28,614 bases of DNA from an uncultured Lachnospiraceae bacterium (GCA_902496125.1 CABUZU010000011.1:1-28614); one strand, 5' to 3'; shown: positions 16,040 to 23,951, counted from the stretch's first letter. Notes: a model not told the origin generated them from the letters alone. Numbers and translations are program-made.

Positions 16040-16429
16040 ATGAAAAGAGTAATTACTTATGGAACTTTTGACCTATTGCATTATGGTCATATTAATTTAT
16101 TAAAACGTGCAAAAGAAATGGGCGATTATTTAATCGTTGCTTTATCTACTGATGAATTTAATTGGAATATGAAACAGAAAAAATGCTATTTTTCTTATGA
16201 GGAAAGAAAAAGATTATTAGAAGCAATTCGTTATGTTGATTTAGTAATTCCAGAAGAAAGTTGGGAACAAAAGAAAAGCGATATTAAGGAATATCATGTA
16301 GATGTGTTTACAATTGGTGATGATTGGGAAGGTAAATTTGATTTCTTAAAAGACCAATGCGAAGTTGTTTATTTACCTAGAACACCTGAAATTTCAACTA
16401 CTAAAATTAAAAAAGATTTGAATAAGTAG
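16040..16429 (+). CDS. tagD: Glycerol-3-phosphate cytidylyltransferase (TagD-like)
   Basis: Makes CDP-glycerol from CTP and sn-glycerol-3-phosphate. 129 residues, the normal TagD length. Diagnostic motifs: GTFDLLHYGH (8-17) with the HxGH nucleotide-binding pair His14/His17, and RTPEISTTKIK (114-124). The YGTFDLLHYGH and RTxxISTTKI pattern fits CTP:glycerol-3-phosphate enzymes better than other cytidylyltransferases. It lies between two TagF-type transferase genes, which would use its product. Confidence 0.93.
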   Translation: MKRVITYGTFDLLHYGHINLLKRAKEMGDYLIVALSTDEFNWNMKQKKCYFSYEERKRLLEAIRYVDLVIPEESWEQKKSDIKEYHVDVFTIGDDWEGKFDFLKDQCEVVYLPRTPEISTTKIKKDLNK

Positions 16430-16438
16430 AGGTATTTG

Positions 16439-18277
16439 ATGAAAAAGAGTGAAAATGATGCGATAATAAGACAGTTAGCACAAGAGTATGAATATTCTAT
16501 AGGTAATGAACAAATATTAGATTATTATTATGATTTGCCAATTGAAGACAAGACCATTTTAATTGTTGGATTAGGAAATGCTTTGCGTGGCAGTATGTTT
16601 TATGTAGTGGAAGCATTACAACAAGAGAAATTTAAGAATTATAAAGTTTACTTTTTTGTAAAGAAAGATACGAAGAAAATCGTAGATAAAATTATAGAAA
16701 GAAATCATTTCTATAACACAAAAGCTGTAGTAGATATGAGAGAGTATAACCGTCTTCTTTGTACTGCAAAATACTTGATTACAGAAATAAAGTTTCAAGC
16801 GAAGTGGATAAAGAAAGAGGGTCAAGTTTATATTAATATTTGGCATGGAACTCCGCTAAAATGCTTAGGTCTTGATAAAAATACGAAGAGTATTCATAAA
16901 GATGGAAGAACTCAGAGAAATTTTATCGATGCTGATTATTTACTTTATCCAAATGACTACACACGTGAACATATGCTAGATGCTTATCGAATCCGAAATT
17001 TAACACATGCTAAGGCACTTATGTGTGGATATCCAAGAAGTTCGATTTTATTAGATAAGGAAAAAAGTAAAAAATCTCATCAAAGATTAATTCATAAAAG
17101 ATTAGCGCCTGATAAAAAACAAGTATTTGCGTATATGCCTACTTGGAGAGATAATAAAAAAGTAGAAGATTTAATTGAAGAAATGCAATATATGTTAAAT
17201 AGCATTGATAAAAATCTAAAAGAGGATCAGGTGCTCTATGTAAATTTGCATCATAAAATTGATGGAAATTTAGATTATAGCAATTTTGAAAATATAAAAA
17301 AATTTCCAGCAGATATGGATAATTATGAAGTACTTGCGGGAACAGATGTTTTACTTACTGATTATTCAAGTGTATTTTTTGATTTTTTAGTTACACGAAG
17401 AAAAGTTATTCTATATTGTCCGGATATTGTTGAGTATTTTAAAACAAGGGGTACTTATACAGACTTAAAGGAAATGTCATTTGCTAAGGCTTATAATATG
17501 GCAGAATTGATTAAAGAATTAAATACTCCTAAAGACTACGATGATGAAAAAGATTTTCAAAAATATTGTAATTATGACAGTATAAATAATGCTAAAAATT
17601 TATGCAAAATTTTTGCAGATGATGAAAAAGATTTGACATTACTTCCTGTAAAAGGAAATGGAAATCCTAGTATAGTGATTTATTCAGAGCGTCTTCAACA
17701 GAGTAAATCGACAGATTTGCTGCGTGAATATACAAAAATTTATGATAAAAATAAATGGAATTTATATATTTCCTGTTTAGATGAAAAAGTAGATCCACAT
17801 AAAAAATCTGCTTATCCAATGTTAGAGGAAATTCCAGTAATTGGTATTCATGAAGGTTTGTTATTAACTGCAGCACAGACTACTGCTTATAAAATGTATT
17901 TAGAGAATGTAATAGATTTTGATAAATATATCGAATTAGTAGAAGAAAGCTATGCACTAGAAAATCGTAGAGTCTATGGATGTGCAAGATTTGATACAAG
18001 TATTCTATATGAAAGTGATGACCCTGACCGAATTTTAGCTTATGCACAAATGCCTGGTAGAAAAATTTTCTTTATTCAAGATAGTATGATAAAAGCAATT
18101 GAAGATGGAAATTTGTTTTTAAAAGAAGCTTGTGCTTATATGATGAAAAAATGTGATGTAGCTTGTGCGATTTCAGGAGGAACTATTAAGAAGGTACAGT
18201 CTATCTGGAATGAAGAAATAGCAAATGCAATCGTACTTATTGACAAAGCTAATAAATTGAAAGAGTTAATCGGGTAA
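16439..18277 (+). CDS. Second CDP-glycerol glycerophosphotransferase-family protein with extra C-terminal domain
   Basis: 612 residues from ATG 16439 (AGAGG upstream; the TTG at 16436 is not favoured). Residues ~1-395 are a TagB/TagF-type GT-B fold: INIWHGTPLKCLG (132-144), CGYPRS (196-201), AYMPTWRDN (231-239), NLHHKID (269-275), LLTDYSSVFFDF (305-316). Residues ~405-612 add a second region with alternating beta/alpha pattern (NPSIVIYSERL, WNLYISCLDE, ARFDTSILYESDDPDRIL, KIFFIQDSM), possibly half of another glycosyltransferase fold. Base composition looks lower than neighbours: three sampled 60-base rows (17161, 17281, 17521) total 44 G/C of 180. Possibly transferred, or an AT-rich polymer-operon style. 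Confidence 0.87.
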   Translation: MKKSENDAIIRQLAQEYEYSIGNEQILDYYYDLPIEDKTILIVGLGNALRGSMFYVVEALQQEKFKNYKVYFFVKKDTKKIVDKIIERNHFYNTKAVVDMREYNRLLCTAKYLITEIKFQAKWIKKEGQVYINIWHGTPLKCLGLDKNTKSIHKDGRTQRNFIDADYLLYPNDYTREHMLDAYRIRNLTHAKALMCGYPRSSILLDKEKSKKSHQRLIHKRLAPDKKQVFAYMPTWRDNKKVEDLIEEMQYMLNSIDKNLKEDQVLYVNLHHKIDGNLDYSNFENIKKFPADMDNYEVLAGTDVLLTDYSSVFFDFLVTRRKVILYCPDIVEYFKTRGTYTDLKEMSFAKAYNMAELIKELNTPKDYDDEKDFQKYCNYDSINNAKNLCKIFADDEKDLTLLPVKGNGNPSIVIYSERLQQSKSTDLLREYTKIYDKNKWNLYISCLDEKVDPHKKSAYPMLEEIPVIGIHEGLLLTAAQTTAYKMYLENVIDFDKYIELVEESYALENRRVYGCARFDTSILYESDDPDRILAYAQMPGRKIFFIQDSMIKAIEDGNLFLKEACAYMMKKCDVACAISGGTIKKVQSIWNEEIANAIVLIDKANKLKELIG

Positions 18278-18281
18278 AATA

Positions 18282-18779
18282 ATGGAAGAAAAATTATATT
18301 TGTATTATGATAGTGGACGACCTTGTAAAGAAAATTATTCTCTTTTGATTGAAGAGGGTCGCATTCAAGCACAATTATTGTGTAATTCAAAAAAAATTTA
18401 TGAGTTAAGATTAAACAACCAAATTGATAATTCGAAATCCACAGTCTTATTAAAAAATAACTATATGTTAGAAAAGTATTGTTTTATAGGATGGTATGCT
18501 AAAAAAAAGGTTGATGAAGACTGGAAGTGGTATTGTATTGATGGCAGTTGGAGAACGTTAACTGAGCTAAAACAAATGCCAACAATAAGAAGATATTATT
18601 TTTCAGATGGGGAAATGATTGGCAACTTGCCATTAGAAAAAACGGATACCAAGTTAATCTTTGAAGCTCAGTGGGAAAGCGAAAAATCCATAGTGATAAA
18701 GAATGGAAAAAGAGAGCTTAGAAAACTTGGCAAGAAATTATTAAACAAGGTAAGAAAAATAAAAAAAGGGAAGTTGTAA
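18282..18779 (+). CDS. Hypothetical 165-residue protein with InlB-repeat-like C-terminal half
   Basis: Not assigned to a family with confidence. The start is 4 bases after the previous stop, with only a weak ribosome site (GGGT). There is no signal peptide or membrane segment. From about residue 65 it reads CFIGWYAKKKVDEDWKWYC then WRTLTEL, LPLEKTDTKLIFEAQW: the FxGWY ... LxAxW spacing resembles the beta-grasp InlB B-repeat of secreted proteins. The last ~30 residues are strongly basic (KNGKRELRKLGKKLLNKVRKIKKGKL). The operon position between a TagF-like gene and glf suggests a cytoplasmic accessory protein of polymer synthesis, perhaps contacting membrane or anionic polymer through the basic tail. 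Confidence 0.7.
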   Translation: MEEKLYLYYDSGRPCKENYSLLIEEGRIQAQLLCNSKKIYELRLNNQIDNSKSTVLLKNNYMLEKYCFIGWYAKKKVDEDWKWYCIDGSWRTLTELKQMPTIRRYYFSDGEMIGNLPLEKTDTKLIFEAQWESEKSIVIKNGKRELRKLGKKLLNKVRKIKKGKL

Positions 18780-18790
18780 CTTCCTCTTTT
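18769..18790 (+). terminator. Weak hairpin plus short T-run after the hypothetical gene
   Basis: GGAAGTT (18769-18775) and AACTTCC (18778-18784) surround the stop codon, followed by TCTTTT. The stem would open to a loop of about 6 bases and the T-run is poor, so partial termination or mRNA processing before glf is more likely than a full stop. Confidence 0.4.
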
Positions 18791-18816
18791 CGCCAATCAG
18801 ATGAATGGAGATAAAT

Positions 18817-19920
18817 ATGAATAAATATGATTATTTAATTGTTGGTGCAGGATTATATGGTGCTGTTTTTGCATATGAAATGACAAAAAAAGGTAAGAAA
18901 TGTTTAGTTATTGATAAAAGAAAGCATATTGCAGGAAATATTTATTGTGAGAATATAGAGGGTATTAATGTTCATAAATACGGTGCTCATATCTTTCATA
19001 CATCAAATAAGGAAATATGGGATTATATGAATCAGTTTGCACAGTTTAATAATTATATTAATTCCCCTGTTGCAATTTATAAAGATGAACTATACAATTT
19101 GCCTTTTAATATGAATACATTTAGTAAGATGTGGAATATTAAGACACCAAAAGAGGCACAAGATAAAATTAAAGAACAAATTGCCCAACTAAGTATTACA
19201 GAACCTAAGAATTTAGAAGAACAAGCCTTATCTTTAGTAGGTCGTGATGTTTACGAAAAATTAGTAAAGGGATATACAGAAAAACAGTGGGGAAGAGATT
19301 GTAAGGAATTACCAGCCTTTATTATTAAACGTTTACCACTTCGTTTCACTTATGATAACAACTATTTTAATGATTTTTATCAGGGTATTCCAATGGGTGG
19401 TTATACAAAGATTGTAGAAAAAATGTTAGAAGGCTCTGATGTTTTATTAAATACAGATTATTTTGAATTTAGAAAAGAAAATAAGGATATTGCGAAAACA
19501 ACAATATATACGGGACAAATTGATAAATATTTTGATTATCAATATGGAATTTTAGAATATCGTTCCGTTCGATTTGAAACGGAAAAATTAGATACGGAAA
19601 ATTATCAAGGAAATGCAGTGGTCAATTATACAGATAGAGAAGTTCCATATACTAGAATTATTGAACATAAGCATTTTGAGTTTGGTAAACAATCTGTTAC
19701 GATTATTTCAAGAGAATATTCAAGAGAATGGGAAGTAGGAATTGAGCCTTATTATCCAGTAAACAATGAGAAAAATGAGCAAATTGCAAACAAGTATCGA
19801 CAATTAGCAAAAGAAGAAAAAAATGTTATTTTTGGTGGAAGACTTGGTGAATATAAGTATTATGATATGGACAAGGTAGTACTTGCGGCTTTAGAAAAAG
19901 TAAAAACACAAAATAACTAA
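18817..19920 (+). CDS. glf: UDP-galactopyranose mutase
   Basis: FAD enzyme interconverting UDP-galactopyranose and UDP-galactofuranose in the cytoplasm. 367 residues, typical length. N-terminal FAD motif VGAGLYG (about 9-15), a flavin-contact segment KRKHIAGNIYCE, then NVHKYGAHIFHT, YTEKQWGRDCKELP, and a C-terminal FGGRLGEYKYYDMD that binds FAD/substrate; all are hallmark Glf segments. ATG 18817 is chosen because GGAG sits 6 bases upstream; ATG 18805 is in frame but overlaps that site. Last gene of the polymer operon, implying galactofuranose in the surface polymer. Confidence 0.95.
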   Translation: MNKYDYLIVGAGLYGAVFAYEMTKKGKKCLVIDKRKHIAGNIYCENIEGINVHKYGAHIFHTSNKEIWDYMNQFAQFNNYINSPVAIYKDELYNLPFNMNTFSKMWNIKTPKEAQDKIKEQIAQLSITEPKNLEEQALSLVGRDVYEKLVKGYTEKQWGRDCKELPAFIIKRLPLRFTYDNNYFNDFYQGIPMGGYTKIVEKMLEGSDVLLNTDYFEFRKENKDIAKTTIYTGQIDKYFDYQYGILEYRSVRFETEKLDTENYQGNAVVNYTDREVPYTRIIEHKHFEFGKQSVTIISREYSREWEVGIEPYYPVNNEKNEQIANKYRQLAKEEKNVIFGGRLGEYKYYDMDKVVLAALEKVKTQNN

Positions 19921-19925
19921 AACGA

Positions 19926-19965
19926 GTGAAGGGTGATACCGTTTTACGATATCACCCTTCTTCAC
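19926..19965 (+). terminator. Long hairpin after glf, T-tract poor
   Basis: AAGGGTGATA (19929-19938) pairs perfectly with TATCACCCTT (19950-19959), extended by GTG/CAC (19926-19928 with 19963-19965) across a bulge. No T-run follows, so it may be a 3'-end stabiliser or a factor-assisted terminator rather than a classical intrinsic one. Confidence 0.55.
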
Positions 19966-19994
19966 GTTCATTCAATTTAATAAAAGGAGAAGTT

Positions 19995-20015
19995 ATGAAA
20001 AAAATTTATTTTTAA
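19995..20015 (+). other. Hexapeptide mini-ORF with full ribosome site, followed by a perfect hairpin
   Basis: AAAGGAG (19984-19989 region) precedes ATG at 19995, encoding MKKIYF and TAA. Immediately after the stop, CAAGTCA (20016-20022) pairs with TGACTTG (20027-20033) across a TCTT loop. It could be a leader peptide or the 5' stub of a decayed gene. The rest of the 19921-20174 gap holds the promoter at 20113-20141 and nothing else I can name. Confidence 0.35.
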
Positions 20016-20112
20016 CAAGTCATCTTTGACTTGATGGTTACAGTATACAGAGAAATTGTGTATAAAGTGTGGACATAAGTTAAAAGAAATATAAATTTCA
20101 AATTAAGAAAGA

Positions 20113-20141
20113 TTGACTCAATTGTTAAAAAAAAGTATACT
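20113..20141 (+). promoter_or_regulatory. Promoter of the aminopeptidase gene
   Basis: TTGACT (20113-20118), 17 bases, TATACT (20136-20141): near-consensus. About 33 bases separate the -10 from the ATG, with GGAGG in between. Confidence 0.8.
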
Positions 20142-20174
20142 AGGGAAAGAAATCGTAAATGGAGGAACGCTGAT

Positions 20175-21251
20175 ATGAAAACTTCAAGAGTAAATCGCGT
20201 ATTAAAAGAACTAGAAAAGATGAATTTAACCCAGATGATCATTACAGACCCCATGTCTATTTATTATTTAACTGGGAAATATATTGATCCATTTGAACGT
20301 TTTTACGCGCTCTATCTTAGAAAAGATGGAAACCATGTATTCTTTTTAAATAATTTGTTTACAGCACCGGAAGATTTTGGTATTGAGAAGGTATGGTTTT
20401 CTGATACCGATGATAGTACTGCATTAGTAGCAGAAAAATTAGATAAAGATAAACCACTTGGTGTAGATAAAGATATGAAAGTGCGTCATCTACTTCCATT
20501 AATGGAGATAAAGGCTGCAGCTGGATTTGTCAATGCATCAATTTGTGTCGATAAAACAAGAGGAATTAAAGATGAAGAAGAACAAAAATTCATGATTGAA
20601 TCTTCTAAAATCAATGATGCAGCAATTGCACAGTTTAAAGCTTTAGTTCATGAAGGTGTAACCGAGAAAGAAGTAGCAGAACAGACCCTTGATATCTATA
20701 AGAGCTTAGGAGCAGAAGGTTTTTCCTTTACACCAATTGTTTCATTTGGTGCAAATGCGGCAGACCCTCATCACGAACCAGATGATACCGTATTAAAAGA
20801 AGGGGACTGCGTATTATTTGACGTAGGATGCATCAAAGATGGTTATTGCTCGGATATGACTCGTACCTTCTTTTATAAAACAGTAACCGAAGAACAAAAG
20901 AAGGTTTATCATTTAGTAAAGAAAGCGAATGAATCAGCGATTGCTAAGATTAAAGCAGGTGTACCGTTATGCGAATTAGATAATACTGCAAGGAAAATTA
21001 TTGCAGATGCAGGCTATGGTGAGAACTTTAATCATCGTTTGGGTCATTTTATTGGACTTTCTGAACATGAATTTGGTGATGTATCTATGACCAATACCGA
21101 TTTAGCACAGAGTGGAATGATTTTTTCAATTGAACCTGGAATTTATCTAGAAGGTAATTTTGGTGTTCGAATCGAAGATTTAGTACTTGTAACAGAGGAT
21201 GGAGTCCATGTATTAAACGCTTATTCAAAAGAATTGGAAATTATTGCATAA
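20175..21251 (+). CDS. M24-family Xaa-Pro aminopeptidase-like metallopeptidase
   Basis: Cytoplasmic peptidase releasing N-terminal residues before proline. 358 residues: a creatinase-type N-domain (1-~125) then the pita-bread catalytic domain. All five metal ligands can be placed: Asp216 (LFDVGC), Asp227 (CSDMTRTFF), His291 (GHFIGLSEHE), Glu320 (IEPGIY) and Glu334 (RIEDLV). The GHFIGL form replaces the common GHGIGL. Length and layout fit PepQ/YqhT-type short enzymes. GGAGG lies 9 bases before the ATG. Monocistronic between its own promoter and a strong terminator. Confidence 0.92.
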   Translation: MKTSRVNRVLKELEKMNLTQMIITDPMSIYYLTGKYIDPFERFYALYLRKDGNHVFFLNNLFTAPEDFGIEKVWFSDTDDSTALVAEKLDKDKPLGVDKDMKVRHLLPLMEIKAAAGFVNASICVDKTRGIKDEEEQKFMIESSKINDAAIAQFKALVHEGVTEKEVAEQTLDIYKSLGAEGFSFTPIVSFGANAADPHHEPDDTVLKEGDCVLFDVGCIKDGYCSDMTRTFFYKTVTEEQKKVYHLVKKANESAIAKIKAGVPLCELDNTARKIIADAGYGENFNHRLGHFIGLSEHEFGDVSMTNTDLAQSGMIFSIEPGIYLEGNFGVRIEDLVLVTEDGVHVLNAYSKELEIIA

Positions 21252-21260
21252 AAACTATCA

Positions 21261-21289
21261 AAAACAGTGTTGTCATAACACTGTTTTTT
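21261..21289 (+). terminator. Intrinsic terminator of the aminopeptidase gene
   Basis: AAAACAGTGTT (21261-21271) and AACACTGTTTT (21277-21287) form a perfect 11-bp stem with a GTCAT loop; the T-run continues to 21289. Confidence 0.92.
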
Positions 21290-21298
21290 GTGTATAGT
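21270..21298 (+). promoter_or_regulatory. Candidate uraA promoter overlapping the upstream terminator
   Basis: TTGTCA (21270-21275), 17 bases, TATAGT (21293-21298). The -35 lies in the terminator stem and loop, an unusually compact arrangement. It would give a leader of about 35 bases before uraA. Confidence 0.5.
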
Positions 21299-21341
21299 AT
21301 TATAGAACTATCATTGAGATATACTTTAAGGAGGATGTGAA

Positions 21342-22667
21342 ATGGACACAAGAAATGGAGCAATTCGTGATGCACGTACATTGGGAATTCCTAAAATGTT
21401 ACTATTAGGTTTACAGCATATGTTTGCAATGTTTGGTGCAACTATTTTAGTTCCTATTTTAGTAAACGGATATTTTAATGGGGAAGGTCTTTCTATTCAG
21501 GTAACTTTAATTTGTGCAGGTCTTGGAACCTTATTTTTCCATTGTTGTACAAAATTAAAGGTACCTGCTTTTTTAGGCTCTTCTTTCGCTTTTTTGGGTG
21601 GATTTGAAACCGTCTCAAAATTGGATACAGGAATATTTAAAGACATGACAATGGGAGAAAAACTTCCTTATGCTTGTGGCGGTATTGTTGTCGCAGGTCT
21701 TTTATATTTAGTATTAGCATTAATTATTAAATTAGTGGGCATTAATAAAGTAATGAGATTTTTACCACCAGTTGTAACAGGTCCCATCATTATTTGTATT
21801 GGATTAGGACTTGCACCAAGTGCAATTAGCAATGCATCGACAAACTGGATTTTAGCATTTACTGCCCTTGCAGTAGTAATTATCTTTAATGTATGGGGTA
21901 AGGGAATGTTAAAAATTATCCCAATTTTATTAGGTGTTGTAATTTCTTATGCATTAGCGCTTGTGATGAATGCGATGGGAATGACCAATGCTGATGGTAG
22001 TGCAATCTTAGATTTTGCTGGCGTATCAAGTGCAAGCTTTTTAGGATTCCCACCATTTCAGATTTGTAAGTTTGATTTAACCGCTATTTTAGTTATGGCA
22101 CCAATTGCGATTGCATCCATGATGGAACATATCGGAGATATGAGTGCAATTTCAGCAACGGTAGGAGAAAATTTTATTAAAGATCCAGGTCTTCATAGAA
22201 CCTTAATTGGAGATGGTTTAGCAACTTCTCTATCTGGTTTATTTGGTGGACCTGCAAATACAACTTATGGCGAAAATACAGGTGTACTAGAACTGAGTCG
22301 TGTACATGACCCTAGAGTCATTCGTCTTGCTGCTTTTTATGCAATTATCTTAAGCTTTATTCCAAAGGTAGCAGAAATTATTGCTTCTATGCCATCAGCA
22401 ATCGTAGGTGGAGTAAGTTTTATTCTTTATGGTATGATTTCTGCAATTGGTGTTCGTAACGTAGTAGAAAATAAAGTGGATTTTACAAAATCTAGAAATT
22501 TAATCATTGCAGCTGTAATTTTAGTATCAGGTCTTGGTTTTACAGACGGTTTAACCTTTAATGTATTTGGAGCTTCTGTTACTTTAACTAGTCTAGCTAT
22601 TGCAGCAATCGCAGGTATTGTGTTAAACTTAATTTTACCAGGAAATGATTACCAATTTGAAAAGTAG
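21342..22667 (+). CDS. uraA: Uracil permease (NCS2/UraA family)
   Basis: Membrane nucleobase:proton symporter. 441 residues with about 14 hydrophobic segments. It opens with GIPKMLLLGLQHMFAMFGATILVPIL, the standard NCS2 start. Substrate-site segments include AIASMMEHIGDMSA (helix 8 Glu) and GLFGGPANTTYGENTGVLELSRV (helix 10, with the NTTYGEN hallmark). The uracil rather than xanthine assignment rests on that hallmark and on upp directly downstream. AAGGAGG lies upstream of the ATG. Thirteen bases separate its stop from upp. Confidence 0.92.
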   Translation: MDTRNGAIRDARTLGIPKMLLLGLQHMFAMFGATILVPILVNGYFNGEGLSIQVTLICAGLGTLFFHCCTKLKVPAFLGSSFAFLGGFETVSKLDTGIFKDMTMGEKLPYACGGIVVAGLLYLVLALIIKLVGINKVMRFLPPVVTGPIIICIGLGLAPSAISNASTNWILAFTALAVVIIFNVWGKGMLKIIPILLGVVISYALALVMNAMGMTNADGSAILDFAGVSSASFLGFPPFQICKFDLTAILVMAPIAIASMMEHIGDMSAISATVGENFIKDPGLHRTLIGDGLATSLSGLFGGPANTTYGENTGVLELSRVHDPRVIRLAAFYAIILSFIPKVAEIIASMPSAIVGGVSFILYGMISAIGVRNVVENKVDFTKSRNLIIAAVILVSGLGFTDGLTFNVFGASVTLTSLAIAAIAGIVLNLILPGNDYQFEK

Positions 22668-22680
22668 AAAGGAAAATACT

Positions 22681-23310
22681 ATGGAAAATGTAATTGAAAT
22701 GAAACACCCATTAATTAAACATAAGATTTCAAGACTTCGTGATAAACACACCGGAACCAGTGAATTTCGTTCTTTAGTAGAGGAAATTGCAATGCTTATG
22801 GGATATGAAGCACTTAGCGATTTGCCTTTACACGATATTGAAGTGGAAACACCAATTGAAAAATGCACAACTCCAGTTATTGAAGGACGTAACTTTGCAG
22901 TTGTACCAATTCTTCGTGCAGGTCTTGGAATGGTAAATGGAATCTTAGCGCTAGTACCAACTGCTAAGGTTGGTCATATTGGTTTATATCGTGATGAAGA
23001 AACCCATGAACCACATGAATACTATTGTAAGCTTCCAAGTCCAATTGAAGAACGTTTGATTGTTGTAACAGATCCGATGTTAGCAACGGGTGGTTCTGCA
23101 ATTGCAGCCGTTGACTTTATTAAGAAATATGGTGGAAAGAAGATTAAATTCATGTCCATTATTGCAGCACCAGAAGGAATTGAAAAATTCCATAATGCTC
23201 ATCCAGATGTTCAGCTTTATGTAGGACATATTGATAGAGAATTAAATAAAGACGCTTATATTTGCCCGGGTCTTGGTGATGCAGGAGATAGAATCTTTGG
23301 TACAAAATAA
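22681..23310 (+). CDS. upp: Uracil phosphoribosyltransferase
   Basis: Converts uracil and PRPP to UMP. The true start is ATG 22681 (AAAGGAAA upstream), giving the canonical 209 residues; an open frame runs further upstream without a ribosome site. Motifs: ILRAGLGM (77-84), YRDEETHEP, and the PRPP loop VTDPMLATGGSA (129-140). The C-terminal GLGDAGDRIFGTK is the family ending. Coupled with uraA as a uracil salvage pair. Confidence 0.97.
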   Translation: MENVIEMKHPLIKHKISRLRDKHTGTSEFRSLVEEIAMLMGYEALSDLPLHDIEVETPIEKCTTPVIEGRNFAVVPILRAGLGMVNGILALVPTAKVGHIGLYRDEETHEPHEYYCKLPSPIEERLIVVTDPMLATGGSAIAAVDFIKKYGGKKIKFMSIIAAPEGIEKFHNAHPDVQLYVGHIDRELNKDAYICPGLGDAGDRIFGTK

Positions 23311-23346
23311 GTTAAAGGGAAGCACACGCTTCCCTTTAACTTATTT
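23305..23346. terminator. Shared bidirectional terminator for upp and the marR-like gene
   Basis: A perfect 19-bp inverted repeat: the left arm ends AAAGGGAAGC (at 23323), the right arm begins GCTTCCCTTT (at 23328), with an ACAC loop. The arms contain both stop codons (upp TAA 23308-23310; marR stop 23336-23338). A-rich and T-rich outer arms suit termination in both directions. Confidence 0.85.
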
Positions 23347-23785
23347 CTTCAGTATTCTTTATCATTTGGTCTATTACTTTTAAAAAAGTTTCTAAATCTT
23401 CACTAGAAATATTTTTTCTTATTTGTCTATCCATATTTTGCAAGTTATCTTTTAGCAATTGGTTAAAAAGCTTACCCTTTTCAGTAGGAACGAGTCGCTT
23501 TAAACGAGCATCTTCTAAAACAGGCTCACGAATAATCAGTCCATTTTGTTCCATTAGCTGTAAGATTTTAGTGGCTGTAGGGCGACGAATGTTAAATGCA
23601 GTCTCAATATCTCGTTGATAAACGGGATTAGGGGCATGGGATTGTATATAGCCAATAAACATTCCTTGTGTTCCAGTCATATTTCTAAATTCTTCTGGTA
23701 AAGAAGTATGAGATAAATAATCCAAACCTCTTTTAATAGAGTTTGATAAACATTTTATTTTAAGACCGATATAAATATGGTTCAT
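23336..23785 (-). CDS. MarR-family transcriptional regulator
   Basis: 149 residues, one winged helix-turn-helix domain. The recognition region reads RDIETAFNIRRPTATKILQLMEQNGLI (about 59-85). The wing follows with REPVLEDARLKRLVPTEKG, where the DxRxKR pattern is the DNA-contacting wing typical of MarR. N- and C-terminal helices form the dimer. It is divergent from the ABC exporter pair, a common MarR-plus-efflux arrangement, so it probably represses that operon and is released by a drug-like ligand. AAGGAAGGGGTG precedes the ATG. Confidence 0.92.
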   Translation of the reverse strand: MNHIYIGLKIKCLSNSIKRGLDYLSHTSLPEEFRNMTGTQGMFIGYIQSHAPNPVYQRDIETAFNIRRPTATKILQLMEQNGLIIREPVLEDARLKRLVPTEKGKLFNQLLKDNLQNMDRQIRKNISSEDLETFLKVIDQMIKNTEEIS

Positions 23786-23814
23786 AAGACACCCCTTCCT
23801 TTACTGATGCTTGT

Positions 23815-23844
23815 ATTATAATGGATAAAGGTAAAAATAGTCAA
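23815..23844 (-). promoter_or_regulatory. Promoter of the marR-like gene
   Basis: On the minus strand TTGACT (23839-23844), 18 bases, TATAAT (23815-23820): perfect -10. Confidence 0.75.
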
Positions 23845-23876
23845 GGTAGAAGAAATGTGAAAAAACTGTGAACCTA

Positions 23877-23905
23877 TTGACAAAAATTTTAGAATCTTCT
23901 ATAAA
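23877..23905 (+). promoter_or_regulatory. Promoter of the ABC exporter operon
   Basis: TTGACA (23877-23882), 17 bases, TATAAA (23900-23905): strong sigma-A form, with a palindrome immediately downstream. Confidence 0.82.
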
Positions 23906-23929
23906 TATTAGTTAGAAAGCTAACAAATA
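23906..23929. promoter_or_regulatory. Candidate MarR operator at the exporter transcription start
   Basis: TATTAGTTAG-AAAG-CTAACAAATA: ten-base arms with nine of ten positions matching and a perfect GTTAG/CTAAC core. It begins right after the -10 and covers the predicted start site, the expected place for repression by the divergent MarR protein. Confidence 0.55.
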
Positions 23930-23951
23930 AAAAAGAAAGAGAGGATTACTT

